Assembly (NCBI GenBank): GCA_014338405.1 | Contig: JTDE01002445.1 | Span: 59,302 to 123,301 of the forward strand | Direction of reading: 5' to 3' | Source: Paragonimus skrjabini miyazakii | Lineage: Eukaryota; Platyhelminthes; Trematoda; Plagiorchiida; Troglotrematidae | DNA: 64,000 nucleotides | Part shown: one piece after another, positions 35,001 through 50,000 of the stretch | Position numbering within the stretch: the first letter of the stretch is position 1 | Layout of the letters: every line of letters begins with the position of its first letter | Notes under the pieces: model-generated | The model's database searches: none | What the model was told of the DNA's origin: nothing | What the model saw: only the letters and a program-made list of their open reading frames with translations | Translations under genes and position numbers: made by a program

Positions 35001-38000
35001 TGTATATTTAAATATATATTAATGAAATGGAGCAGAGAAACCATATGAAATGTCAAGCTCAACCAGTGCACGTCAGCTTAATGCTATGTTCAGAGTTATG
35101 AAAGGGACCAAATTTGAATAAAGAAGAATGTGCTCTATTGACAACTTTGATTACGTATGAACTGGAGTTAGCTTGGTTATAGACATGGAGACTGCCACAG
35201 TCACAATCACGTAGTTGACCCCTGGCTACTTTAAACGCAGGTAATGAACAGGTAGGCGTAGTTGTACACAACCAGTTCCACGAAATTAGGTAAGCCTGAG
35301 TGTATGTTGCAATTTACATTTGTCTTTTTTCTTTGATGACGAACTACTGCACTTTGAGAAAACAGATATTTCAAGGCAGGACCCAGACAGACCGTGTGAG
35401 CATCCCAGATTGTTCACCTGACAAGAGCGCCTTCTCCACATCGCCACAATTCAAAGAAAAACAAAGCAGTAGGTTTAACGTTAGCCTGACTATTGAAGCT
35501 GTCGAAAAGATATTACACTGATTTAAATTCTTCTCTCTAACAAACCCACAAGACGATGGAGTCATTCACACATTACTGAAACACTGTCACAACGAGACTG
35601 GACCTTGACGCGGTGTGACGGCTTGCGCATCTCGATGACCTATTGGGCTAAACTGGACGGTGTGGCCACCACACCGATAGAGTCACTCGTGCCAGGCAGG
35701 CCAATAGGTAGAGGTCTGACAAACCAGTCTCCTGGTTCTCCAGGTTGGGGGTTGGAAGAAGGTTGGCATCTTCTTACGAAAAACGTAACAATTCTGGTAC
35801 GCTGCCACCCACCCGCTGCCTTGCGGTATAGGCTTTTGAGCCAAAGGCTTTGGTCGACAACCCTAATCGTTCTCCTGTCTAGGTCTGGGCGCCCTGGCAG
35901 TATCTCAGCCCCCACATAATCATGAAAAGTCACAACACCAGTAATTCTATACTGCATCGGCCGTCTCGCAGTATAAACCGGGTCGCCCTATCTGCTGCAT
36001 ACAGCAGGGCGGATAGGCGAAAACATGCTACTGCTGACCCCTCCTCCACTATCTTAGCAAATTTAGTTCTCAGGCCCCTCCCAACCTCCATTTCTGATAA
36101 TTACTCCACAGGTCCCACAACCGTGGTAACATTGAGCTGGTAAGTTCCGTCTCTTGCCATAAAGCTTCAGGCCTCCCTCGTCCTTTGCTTAGACCTAGNN
36201 NNNNNNNNNNNNNNNNNNNNNNNNNNNNNNNNNNNNNNNNNNNNNNNNNNNNNNNNNNNNNNNNNNNNNNNNNNNNNNNNNNNNNNNNNNNNNNNNNNGG
36301 TTGTTTGTTTGCAAGGTGTAGGCGCCTTGATGTTGTATGTTTGAATGTAGACGTAGCTATTTTTAGCGGTTAGGTCCCCTACCCTCTCCCTTTTTTTCTC
36401 TATCCTCCTAAACAGGGTTTGTTTCTTCTTCTTCATGGTTGTGTGGCAGTTAGGCATCAGTGTGAACCCCTGATGTATTGATGTCTATGATGATGATGAA
36501 ACACTGCGATTACGTATGAGTGCTACCATGGACTCACAATGTTTGCGTTACGAAACTGGCCAGCTTGCTCCACACAACAGAACTTTGGCTCAGAATTCTT
36601 CCTCCCCTATGTTGGTTGTTAACGATGAACAGCACGATCTGCTCACTCAGTTGCACAGCTGGCCGTTCGGTTAAACTAGGTAACAAAAAGTCTAACAGAT
36701 GGAACTGTTGTGATATGGCATCACTGTTTTCGCAATGAGGTCTGAAGGGTCATAGGGGAGTAAACCCGTGAGGACCAGAGCAAATGCACGTCACTTGACC
36801 TTAGAATGGCCAGAACTTTTAGTCCACACCTTGTCTATTCCCAGCATGAAATAACAGCTTATTTCTAGCGTCGAACCCTTGCAGCTTAATTTACTAAATA
36901 GGCTAGCCGTTCAGGTAGACATCGTTTATCCTGTCAACGAGGTAAGGGAAATTCATACTACTTGGCCTTATCGCAACAGTAATTTGCGAGTGGTTCCTCG
37001 TTTGATAAGCTAATCAAGGTCCGAAGGTGATAATCACAGTTTACCACTTTCGGAATCAGTAAAAAGGTCAGCATAGGCCTTGTCCGTGCTCCGGGTATCT
37101 ATATCACCTTAAAAACACCATTACTAAAGAAGTGTGATTAAATTCGACTCATTTAGCGCTTGCTACTTTTCAGAACGTTTTATTGAACAGTCTTGCTTAA
37201 ACGTAAGATATCCAACCTAAAGTTTTAGTCTAACGGGTCAATCTGACAACATACACACCGCACTACGACAAACGTCCTGGATTGTTAGAATGGTATATCA
37301 GCTAACGCTGGCACAACGTGCTTGCTACATTGCACAAGAAACCCAGGACAATTACGTAATCGTAACGTCTTATTCTGCTTACAGAAATTTGATGCGTTCA
37401 CTCTTATCCTCGTAACTACAACAGCCTTGGGCCTGGCCAGACGGTACTGTGGCTCGGGCCGCGGCTCACCGCAAGTGACTTAAAATATCCTAAAGTAGAT
37501 AAAAGTAGAAAAAAAAAACAGAGCTAAGTGGAAGAACCAGAAATGGTATAAATGCAAGTACGCCACCGACTGAGGTACAACACCATCTCGGATAGAGTTT
37601 CTAACCAGCGATTTGAGTGAACACGAAAACCCTGGCGACACAAGCGACACCTGCTCACTCAGCTCAATGAAGCAGTCAGAAACTGCATAACTCGTGACCA
37701 CGTTGTTGGTTTACCTCCAAGAGGAGACAGTGGGGGTTGAACAAAGCAAGCCCACTGACGCCTTCGTTGCAAACAAACCCCATTTCCCAACCATACAGCA
37801 AAATAAGACGCAAACAAACATTTACTCTCACTAACGTCTTAAAGGCGAAATAGAAAGCATCCATTTCTGAGGGCGAACCTACTATAGCGATCTTAGGAAC
37901 AGATATCACCTGTTCGCTTCCAGAAACATGATACTGCATCATTCCAGATGCAGGTCTGAGTGGAGTATGTCGATGTTATAGACTGCCCATTCTGTACAAT

Positions 38001-41000
38001 ACAGCAGAGAAATACACCCAATATCAGCTTGACCACAGGAGATAATGGAATGGTATACGACCAGGTGCAAGACTGTTTTAAGAGTTTCATACCGAATGTC
38101 TTTGAGTTTTCCTTAACTTTTTCTTCCCCCCCGAAAAAATTAACAAGGAATAAACGTCACGGAGGTGTACGCTGAATAACTGCGAAAAAAGTAGGGTCAG
38201 ACCAAGAAAACACACACGTGACCACCAAAACGATAGAAAACTAAGCATATTAACTGGAATCTAGCGAAAAACACTGCCAGTGAGAAAAAGAATAGAGGGA
38301 TACTACCACAAAAGACTATCAAAGCGAACAGGAAGTTAATTTGAGACTTTAGAACAACTTGTGAACAATCGGTAATTTGGTTTACTAGTAACTTATCACC
38401 CCTGCCACAGAAACCTCTCCAGACCAGAGGAACCAGTTATAAATTTGGTGGTATTTAGGACAGACTAGACGTAAGCAACTAACCGAAGCAGAGGATAACA
38501 GATCATGGGTCAAATGGGCATAGACACGAGTCGATTTTAGGTTTCAAGTGTTAACTACAACAGGACACGTGAACTGCTAGACAGAAGTGAAATCGATATG
38601 GTCTATTACATAGGTCGGTCAAAAGGTCAGTTGTTTTCGAAAGAAGTCGATAGGATATCACAGCCTTAATGTATCAAGACCGTCGTCTTATCCAGCCAAC
38701 AATGCGTCATTTCAAACGATCCAAAACCGGCCGCCACGTGAGAGTGTTTAGCCCCGTCAACCCTGTTTACAGAGTAGTTGATGTTCTCTGCAGCTAAGCC
38801 CTCCGGTGTAGTTTAAAACCCTCGTCTAATTACTTCGACATTTTCTATATCAATTTCATGATCTGTGTCCAACGTGTGTCTAGCGATTGCAGAATCCCTG
38901 ATCATAATCTGATACTCAAGTTGATTTCCCGGAACTTAACTAATGCTCATTCAGTGCCCATTTACTCTAAATTCTAAATTCTCGTGCTGTCCGCCCCATA
39001 TAAGCATGTGGACAATCTATTCTATGCAATCTATTCTACATACACAATTACTAGTCCTCTCAACAGGTAAGAGGTCCTTAGGTTCTATGCAATCTATTCT
39101 ACATACACAATTACTAGTCCTCTCAACAGGTAAGAGGTCCTTAGGTTGCACGGAGATTTAATGCAGTCGTCGCCTTTCGAGTAACTGTCCTGATGACTAC
39201 TTCGTTCAAGACTTTACAAACAGTCTATGGTGTCACTTCCTTGAATGGGATAATGGCAGTAGTTTTCCATTCCCTTAGTGGCATTGATACTGAAGTGAAT
39301 ATTCGTCTTAATCACCTTAGAGTATTCTCATTAACATGATCATTGCCTCATTCTGTGCTATCTTTTGGTCACCCGAATTCGTGCATAGATGCAAGGCTTT
39401 ATGTCAGAGGGAGCTCACAATGTTACCATTAAGTTAATTTACAGTTTAAACAGAATGCATATTTTGGGCACAAGGTAGCTGTGAAGAGAAAACACCAAAA
39501 CGCGTGTGGCCTGAACAGGATAGAAAAGGGTAATTGAGGTAAGTGGGTGTTCTGACTGTAACTCTAGATTGAGACTGAAGAGAAGACACGAATATGTGAG
39601 ACGTACAGAGACATGCCCTAAAACAGACGACAGCCGAATACAACAGCGCACACATTTGGAAGTGCTTCAGTACTACGCTTCTATCAACTGGAGGGCAACA
39701 TTGCACAGAATTAGGAAAAAAACGTAGAAACAATAACTTACGGTTTCCGCGGCTAGAACGTAGTCGTAAAGACCGAGTGTAGTGACTGTGATACCCACAG
39801 AAGGACCATTCACCAGAGCCACGAGCGTCTTTGGAAAGGAGATAAACGCCGACACGAATTGATAGAGAACGTCTCGCGCAGTTTTGGCCATGTCTTGAAT
39901 GGGCACGCCGGTCTCTAGTTGCTTAGTGAACGTATTCAGATCATTTCCACTGGAGAAGTAATCACCTTTGCCTTCAGAAGATATACAGACAAAAGGAGAA
40001 CAATAATTTCTTTTAAATCAACGTTACAGCGAACAAAGATAAGCTGCGACGATAGCAAAACGGAACTTATCAAGTGACATGTATGGTGACATGCATACAT
40101 TATCGGGAGTGACGAAGGGTGGCAGTTTTTACTCTTTATGCTCTGACGTGTGCTGAACCATAAGTCGAACTTATTGACTTATTACACAACTTCAGTCAAA
40201 CAAGCTTGAAAATTCGGCTGCACAACTGCGTGATACCAATATGTGATACCCAGAATGAAAGGCCTTGGATAGCTTTACAAATCCTAATTTAACTTGACCC
40301 TACATAGTAAGTGGTGAGGAAAAGACCTTTGTTTGACTGAAGCACTGTTCATTCATGGTAAACTGATAGAATTTCATAGAACCAAAACAATACCGTAGAA
40401 ATTAGAGCCCATCACTGATTGACAACAATAGCATCAACAAATTTTGAATGGTCCAATATTGAACAAAACAGGACAATGTAATGATGCAACAGTTCATTCC
40501 ATCTTGCGGTTCCGCCTTAGATATACGCTGAGTTGGTCCGCTGTTAGATTATCCTCTGCATCGGGGTTTGGATAACCGGTGAAGAGAATAGGTTTTCACC
40601 ACTTAGCAATAAAAGCGAGCAGGAATGTATAAGTATATAGCTTCGGTGCATAAACTGGATGTGTATGCAAAAGCAGTTGCTTATGAACCTGATATTGTCT
40701 CCAGCCTACTGATCTCTTCTAAAGCACCGATTTAGCATCTAGTGACCTTGCTGTTCGATTTACAAAATATTTCACTTCACTGTAAATTTAGAGTTGAAGA
40801 AGCGAAACAAGGTAGATGTATCTATCACGCTTCGTGTTCCAAAAATGATTTGTTCAAACTCCTGAAGGGCATCAACTGTTGCAGATTTTTGAAACGTTGT
40901 TACTGTTTTTTACCAAGGTAAATTAATGTGAAATTAAATCACGTTTGTACCGGAAAGCATGCATAGTGGGCTTATCCGGAGTTTCATAATTTCTGTCCTA

Positions 41001-44000
41001 CTCTTACCGGCCACAGTTAAACTTTGTTAACTTCTTCCTATGCGAGTTAATTGGGGGAAGAGTAGAACCCACAAAATGGAGGTACTCTCACGTCCACGTA
41101 AGTTTTGTAACTACCGTAAACAAATGAACTGATCAATTAGACGACGTTATCCTTACTTGAAGAAATATCGATCGAATTAACAGAATGTGATTACTCGAAT
41201 ATCTACGCATCCCTCACAGGTCAGGAGAAGTTTTACCATCACGCGTCAGACAAAATGCAGCAAGACAGCTTAATGAATGATGACACTGGTAAGCTTACGG
41301 CATTTAAAACACTTCCAGAACATCTGAGGTTTGTCTAATTATAATACAACTTACCGGTAATGGCCACAATTTTGATTTTTGGGTCGGTCGCCGCTTTATT
41401 CAACATGGACGTCCAACTCTGATACATCTGTGATAAGAATAAAGACCTATCCGAACAGATTCAGAATGAACAAACCGGAAATAAATGGCAGAGTGAAACA
41501 TGTCCACATTCTGAATAGTTATCAGTCAACTTGAGTGTAAAAATCATTGCAATTATAAACGAAAGGTATAATCCGAACAATACAGAAAATTGTTTATGGA
41601 CAACATTCTAGGCTGTGGTATGACATTATCGTCCCGCTGTCAGTGAAACTGCAGTGACGACTTTCACGAGATCAAAAAAAGGACTGGAAGCAACGAAATC
41701 AGATTGAACTCATTTACCTTCAAAAAAGGTTGATCATACAAGAGCCATATCAGACGAGCCGATGGGCGGAAGTACTGGACCTGAATTAGCACAGCAACGG
41801 TAACTACAACAAGCCAGTCAGGATTAAAACAACCTCACCACTAGAGCACCAAAAGTGTATGGTTGCAGAAAACAGTTTAACATGAAAATCATAATTTAAG
41901 CTATCATGCTGGGGACAAATATGGTGTGCGTTAAATAAAGTGGTAGATACCCAATCAATGATACGTAGACAAGCGGCGCCCACCAAAACAGTGCCACATA
42001 AACTCAGCAGGACAAGTAGTCCGTATGCGAATTGTTCATTTCATGTTCTGCAAGCAGTCACGTTTAACTCATGAATGCAAATCCGTCAATATGCAGCAAT
42101 TACTTTTGGATATTCGTTGATAGATTCCGATTTTTAAAAAAACTCGTTGGGTTTTACATCGGTGTGCATTTGAGTGACATGTTACGCAAGGCGAGCTCGC
42201 AGCAACAAGGCCGAGGGTATGATAAACTAACTGAGCCAGACTTTCGGCTGACGGCTACACGAACACGTATGCAACAGGTAGAAAACCGAATCAGTGATTT
42301 AGCGAGTTGGTCCAAGTATCACTGAACATCTTGAAGCTTTTACAAACCACCGACAGGGCAGTAGATATGGTTTCTTGTTGAATATATGGAGCAAAAGAGA
42401 CTTACTGGAGAAGAAAATGGTCGACACTTATGGATGTTAAGTAAAACAAATAGGTTAACTAACCTCATTATGTAAGAACCTCATTTTCCAAGGTTCGTGT
42501 GGAGAGCGGTAGGGAATGTTCACAAAATCAGAGTGCGCACCAAGTAGATTTGTGTGTTTACAAACGGTCACTGATGGGGGTTATGCAACATCGCTTTTGG
42601 CATCTTTGGCAATGAGTCATAAATATTTTCAAAGGAACACGAAACTTTGTAACAGGATCACACTGAGGTTCCATATTAGGCATGTCATACTTGAACAGGT
42701 AACCGTTAAATTCAGCCTAGATTTACAAGGTGCTTCCGGCGATGCAACACTCCGAGGCACCTGTAGGTTGAATGTTATCAAGTTGCTCAAACATTGACAG
42801 AAGTTGGAATTTGATCTGGCAACTGAGTCATAAGCACTCAACGTCGTTACCTCTGTGAAGTTCTGAATTCAGATAACTACCACTAGGGAACAAATTAACG
42901 ATGGAATAAATGCAGATATCAGACATAAACATCGGCAAAATGGACTCACATCAAAAGTTACCGCATTCTTTTTCTCCGGACGACTCAAGCAAATTTGCAT
43001 AACCCCACCATTAAAACTGGTTTCCAATCCCGGTGTTGTAAGCGCAGACTGGTCAGCAGTATCCACTGAGTTACATGATTCTTTCGCCAACAAATCATTG
43101 ATGAGTTCAATGTACTTGGATGCAGCGTCTTCCTGAACAGAAAATTACGGTTGGAGAGTGGATGAGAACATAACAACTACAGTGAGCTTCCAGCAAAGTG
43201 TAACAAGGCAGAGCAAAAACCAAATAAACGCAACTGAATAATCAAAAGAGTTTGGATGTTAGGTTAATTTTCGAAGTAAGCGATCTGAAGGTCAGGCGTG
43301 AAAAACAACCGAAACAGCGAAACCATCAACTCGAGATACCAACTCAACCACTATTGTAAACAATCACAACCTCGTGAGTGCACAACAAGATCAGCCGACA
43401 ACTCATAGCAGGTGCAAAACCGGTTGAATACCGTTCATATTTGATCGCAGTTTTCATATTCCGATAGACGTTCTAGCCATCCCCACTATAAAACATACAC
43501 CAGATCAGAACTTTCAACCTTGTGAGGGCTAGTCAGTAGTGTACATCCTTGAGACTTCGGCCCTCTACTCTATGAAGCAGCTAAGCCGATCATTGTTGAA
43601 TGGTCTAGTTGAGTGCCAAAACTGCGAGTGGTGTTCAATATTTATTAACCAAATCCTGAGCAATTTAGTGGCTACTGACTTTGGAATCAAAGGTTTCGAT
43701 GAAGAGCACTCGTGTCGACATGTTTCCTCTGTCTGGAACCTCCTTTATTCAAAATCCTACAGGTAGCCTTCGACATTACTTTGCTGTTCGGAATAACGAC
43801 TACGTTTTTATCTCCCTGATATATTCGGCATTTGGCGAGGCATTCTCTTCAGTTGAGTTTTAGGGAACATACTACGGTTACACATATATATTAGAATAAT
43901 CTTCACTTACAAATCCTACTTAGAGATATGTGTAATCATTTCAGGTTTAACATAGATTCCGAAGAGGTTCAAAATCAGCCGCACACTCCTGTCTTCGACT

Positions 44001-47000
44001 TTCATGATGCAATGTCAACCTATAAGTAAACGCTAGGGGTTTACATGATGGAATACATCACACAGATAATCGTGACAAAACGAGACCATAATCAATAGAA
44101 CAAATATGGCGAGCAATCGCTGCATCAATGCCTCACCCTATCGTACTTTTGGCATAGATGTAGTTAGTACTCCTTTGCGAGTAATTTCATAAAGAGCTTC
44201 TGCAAAACCAGGTTAAAAGATGTGGCACAAAAAACGAGATGACAGAAGCAGACCAGGCGGTGCAAACGAGCTACCATTAGGCAACCGTTTGCAATCACAG
44301 TCAAGGTATAACAGCTACACAAAAGACAAACGTCAGTATCAAACAGTTTCAATACCAAAAAGAAATTACCGTACAGAGGGACGGCCAAACGCACCAGGAG
44401 TCATTCTGCTACCAACCCAAATTTTAGAGTGACTAGTACTTTTGGAATAGTGTGCTACAGTCTTGAAAACAGCCAACAGAACGTACTACCTATGACCAGA
44501 ATTTATATTCCTGGCGACTATAACTGTTGCGTTATGCATCGCGTTACAAAAACAAGAAAACTTTCGAAAACAAACTACGTAGCTATGATCTAACTCCCCT
44601 GGTGGTACAACAATGTGTAAGGGAGCTGGCGGTAACATTAGGGAAGTTTTAGTTCAAGGTCGACGACATATTCCGGCTTTAGGAGGAGTGATCGCAACGA
44701 GCCTATCGACTATAAGCAAACAGCCTGTAGTCTAAAAAATCTTGGGAAGCATGACAGACGACCGGTTACCGGTTTACGTTGTACCCCATGCGTAAATGCT
44801 TTACAAGCAACAGGAATTCTGACAGGACTTCTCACGTCTAACTAACTATTTTGAAGCCAGAGAGCAACAGACGAAATAGGAAGATGAGGGATGAATCAGT
44901 ATAACTTGATACTTTGAACTGGTCCAGAGTACTTGGTGGAATTAACCAAACACTTCTGCGTATGAAGCCTTGCCACCATGAGTTAGATAGCCCCTTACAT
45001 CTACAGTTAATCCTTCATCTTGAAAACCGCAGGCTTACATTAATAGCGCGCCGTCTGGCTGATACTCGACAACCACAAGCGTACACATCAGAGTTTCATT
45101 CTAAGACACCTGTTGTTCCTAGTATTCCGCCTGGAAATACCACAGATTGTAAGTTCCCCAATATTATTTCTAAGCAGACGACGCGGAACTGAGGCGAACA
45201 GTGAAGGGTAAAATCGGGAAAAGTCCCCAAAGTGATCGTGACAAAGCAATGGTTGGACCATGATGTGCCAGCCTTCGTTCAACTTCAATAAATCTAAAGT
45301 GATGCACACTGTTCTTACTGCGCAGTGTTAAATAGGAGACGGAATGCCAAGCACTGTTGTTCATAGGTGTAACTTGAGAGGGGTTATCTCGAAGGGTTCG
45401 AGTCTGTCTCCTAACTAAGCATCGATGACGAGAAAATCTAACGCGACGCTTAAGGTGCTTACCCGGCTGTTTGAGATGTTTCGGTTCAAGAGTTTCCCTT
45501 GATGGGAAACCTCCGACATGAGTTGAGTAGACAAGCTTGTCAGTCATATTTTGGGAGAGGAATACAGCCGATTAAGGGTGTAAAGTGTAACATGTTTTTA
45601 AAACTAAACTCGCCTCCTCACTCAGGAAGGGTAATCAAACTGAGCTCATTTACCATTTGCTATCGAAATGTAAGCGACGACGACTTTATGCTAAAACAAT
45701 AGCCGCATATATATATATATATATATGTATGAAAAAGTCTATGGGAATGCGACAGCTGCGATCCACTGTGAGTGATATTCAATCTGTATGAAAACCAAAA
45801 TCCCCTACTACTCATCAGTAATATATATAAAGTACATATATAAACTCACGAGGCTTGCCAGCATGCGACGTACAAAGTAACACACGCAGGTCAGAAACTT
45901 AGAAACACTGTCAAACTTATACAGGAACAGTGAAGATTGGGGTTCGAACCCATAACGACCAGGAGTAGATACCATGAGACTACATCGAACACAAGGCACA
46001 AACAATGGTGGAACAAAATTGACAACAGCAAAAGCGGACAAAATTACAGACATAATAGCTACTCTACTATTGTGACGCTCCGAAAAGATGCGCTGTGATG
46101 GTAATGCCCACAAATGACAAGCCTAAACAGAAGCACATTTGCATGGATCACTAAAAGCAGAATCAAAAACCAACAGCATAGCCATCAAATAATGCCAGTG
46201 GTAATAGTCAACAAGGGTCGATGGAATAAAAGATAGCAATACACTCACTATTGCAGACAGTCAATGAGAGGAAGCGTACCAAATGGTCGGTGTATGTGTT
46301 CACTGAAAAAAATGGAGTTTATTTTCACCATAATAGATTCTGATCAGAGCCCCATCAGTGTCCTGATTTTCGCTCCGGAGGGCTACACAACAACCGTGGT
46401 CTCCAAGCTGTTTTGAAAACAAAACGTCAATGCGACGTGCTGATATGTCATACACAAGACTTTATCTATGAATGTTCCAGTTTTCCAAATTCTGCTCAAC
46501 CACGATTAGATTCATCCTAACGAGAATTTACAAATACATATCTCATCAGAGCAGAAAGAAGACATGTTGCGATATGTTAACATTTCATTTACTCTCATCA
46601 GTCGCAAACGTAAAACATGCAAGTTATATACATCATACAAATAAGGACAAACAGGGACTAGACACGCCTACAAGCACACCAGTTATTATGTAATCACGGC
46701 CATGACAACCCGATAGGTTGTCTCAACCACTTTTGTGCATACAACGTCGGCTGGTAAGTTTCGATGAGCATCGCTTCGCAGAAAGCTAACAACTTCGGGT
46801 TTCGATTGCACAACAATAACTTGAATGAATTCAGTGGGTCAACATGGTGACCTGTTGTCATGAGGTATTTAGCAATCGTCGCCTACATCTTCTGATGAGG
46901 CAGGCTGGCTCCGTGCAAAAGTAGTGGATATCCCCAACCAGTTTTGTCGGCGCCCATTCGCCAACAGTGTTGTCTAAAGCAGGAAAACTATCGGGCCATG

Positions 47001-50000
47001 AAGGAACTAAAAGGTATGCAACACCTGGTATTTCTTGAACTGGATAAAGGCTCCGGTGTTGTTGCCATAACCAAGGACGAGTAACTAAAGGAAATGAACA
47101 CCATCTTGGAAGATAATAAAAAGTTCAAAGTGGACCAGACGGCAGAAAACATATTGTTGGAAAAGCAAGTTGCAAGGCAACTTCAGATACTGTTGTTACA
47201 CGGACAAATCTGAAGCAAAATACAGATAGTTGAAACCAATCGGTACGGAAACACCCCGATTGAGAGGTTCTCCCAATGTACACAAGGTTGGTACACCTCT
47301 ACGTCCGATCTTTTGCATGAACAATTCCGCTTATCATAAAATTGCTTGTTGGCTAGTGGATATTTTGGATCCCATCCGTAAGGTCTTATCCCCACATTGC
47401 TTGAAGGACTCTTTCAAACTAGCTGAAATCTTAGAAAACACTTCGGTGAGTGCCTAATTAATGTATTCCTTGGATGTTGTTTCTCTTTTTACAAATGTTC
47501 CCCTTCGTGAGAAAGTTGATTTTTTACGTGGCTTTATCTCGAGTCAGAACTGTGATACAGGTGTTCCACTTGTGCACAGAAAACATTAGTTTCGATTTTG
47601 AAGGACTTGCATACAAACAGATAGACGGTGTGGCTATGGGTAGTCCGTTAGGCCCAATACTAGCGGACATCTTCTTAGGAATGCTTGAGCGGCAAGTCCC
47701 GGATTATATAACTAAATCGTTATTGTAAAAACGATACGTTGATGATATTTTAATTTTTACTGACTACTCATTTTGACTTGTTTTTCAACTTTCTTAATAA
47801 TATTCAACCAACCTATCTTTATGTCACTAAGTAGAATCGAATAATAGTTTAGCTTTTTTGGATGTACTCAGAACAAAACGTGCGGATGGCACGTAACAGC
47901 GCTCAGTTCACCGCAAATCGACATGGGGTGGTCGATATCTTCAGTTTTCCAGTTTTGCTCCAATTGCGTACAAACGGGGTTTGGTTAAAACACGGTTTCA
48001 CAAAGCCAGGCGTATCTGCATCCCGAACACTCTGCAGACAGAGCAGGAGTCCCTGAGATAAACTTTACTAGCAAATGGATATCCCCGACAAATTCATTGA
48101 GGCGCATAATACGGTGAAGAAGAGCACTGATCCCATACTGACAGCTCAAAAGAAGGATGTTTTCTTATTCTTGCCATTCAAAAGTGACCACCTAGCCAAC
48201 GATATAAAGCACAAATTAAAGTCTGCTCTGGCTCGAACATATGCGGCTGCGCAGTTGCGCTTACTTCAAACCACCAGAGGACCAGTTCTCCGCAACCGCG
48301 GAAGTAGTTTATCAAATTGTTCTGTCTCCCGTGTTGTATACCAGTTCATTTGCAGTTGCAGTGACGTTTACATAGGTAGAACAGATCGACAACTATCACA
48401 GCGAGCGCCGAACACATCCCGAAGTGGTTGAAACGACAGACGACGCATCAGCCTCAATTTGGTGCACTGACGGCTAGAAATCCAACTTCATCAATTGCTA
48501 AACACCTCATGACAAGTCACCAAGTTGACCCACTGAACTCATTCAAGATATTGTTGCGCAATCGGAACCCGAAGTTGTTAGCTTTCTGCGAAGCGATGCT
48601 CATCGAAACTTACCACCCGACGTTATGTGCACGAAAGTGGTTGAGACAACCTATCGGGTTGTCATGGCCGCGATTACATAATAACTGGTGTGCTTGTAGG
48701 CGTGTCTAGTCCCTGTTTGTCTGATCTCATTAAACCTGCTAGGCAATATTTTAGAGATATTAGAATGCGACAGCTGCGATCAATTGTGGGTGACGTTCAA
48801 CTTGAAATACATATCTCTCCAGTGATACTTACAAGGCATATACGTTGAATATGTAATAGTTCCATTGCTAAAGATATTACTGATGGGCAGTCGTGGCTTT
48901 CGCTGATACAACACTTTATGACACGTAGCTGGAAGAAGACTCCGCAATCAGATAGATTTTTTAATCAGTCTTTTCTGAGCCGAAGGATTGGACTCGGGTT
49001 TCGTTCTTGTTAGAGCTCATCAGGTAATTGAACTGGGGTCACTGTGCTTGTGAGATGGTCATAGTGGCCGCTGCGCTACTGGCCTCACTGAAAGGAGGAC
49101 CGAATTATCAAATGGAAAAGCTCAGATAGGTTCTCTGGTGAGCAATGCCCAAGTTGTCCGTCCACCTCGAGAGAAGACATGAGTATGGTCATGTTAATTC
49201 TAATCGATAGTCCCACGATCAAGAAATTTCAGTCAGGCTAAGAATTTAGATGTGGTAACTCAGTCATGCCTATTGCAATGACGCAGTGGCCTACACGAAC
49301 ACCTCACGAACATGATAGCGGGAGTTCAAACTCCGGCTACGATATAGATATGCAGTACTGTTGAGTAATATTGGAAGTTAAAACCGAGTATAACGCTTTG
49401 TTTTGAAGTGGGCCGACCGAATGCGAAGGCTACACTCAAACATGTGTTGGGTATTTAACATGTACTGAGTCAAACAATGCAGATGTCCTCATAATTTTGG
49501 GACTTTTTTATTTCTACCATCTTAATACATCGGTGCGAGAATTTGGAGAACGAAACGATTTATATGGCGCACATGTAAGTCTGCATGTGCGTCTCACTTG
49601 CTAAAATGCAAACAAGTGTCAGATTAAGTCGTATTGAACAGGCTATAGCAGATAATAAGACTATAGTATCTGCGAGGTAAAATAACGGCTAGCCGTAGAT
49701 AACTGGTAACATATCTCGATTGGCAATCACATAGTTGCACGCTCGAGCCCAGCCGCCGCGACAGTTTGTGTAGGACTGAACAGTCTAACAGTATACATCC
49801 CATGTACAAATCTGTACGTCACATGGCAGCAAACACTTTGTGGTGTGTAGACTAGAATGTTAAGACAAAACAACTACGATCTGATAGATGCTGAAGCTAG
49901 AGCTGTATCTACAGTCAACTTCACATCCATTACAGTATTTTCAGGCTTTTGCTTTACACCCGCGTGCACTGTGAAACCAACGAAAAGATGAAAACTAAAC

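Noticed and set aside
35605..35957. Overlapping 104-105 codon frames on both strands as a gene
   Set aside because: Open frames on both strands reflect high GC. The composition and position next to an RTE end point to a repeat.
39446..39733. 95-codon minus-strand frame between ECI2 exon 5 and the PLE
   Set aside because: No family resemblance and no splice context. It reads through the ECI2 intron.
44914..45192. RTE endonuclease ORF
   Set aside because: Only a short phrase (LTLIARRLA) resembles it; the downstream endonuclease motifs are absent.
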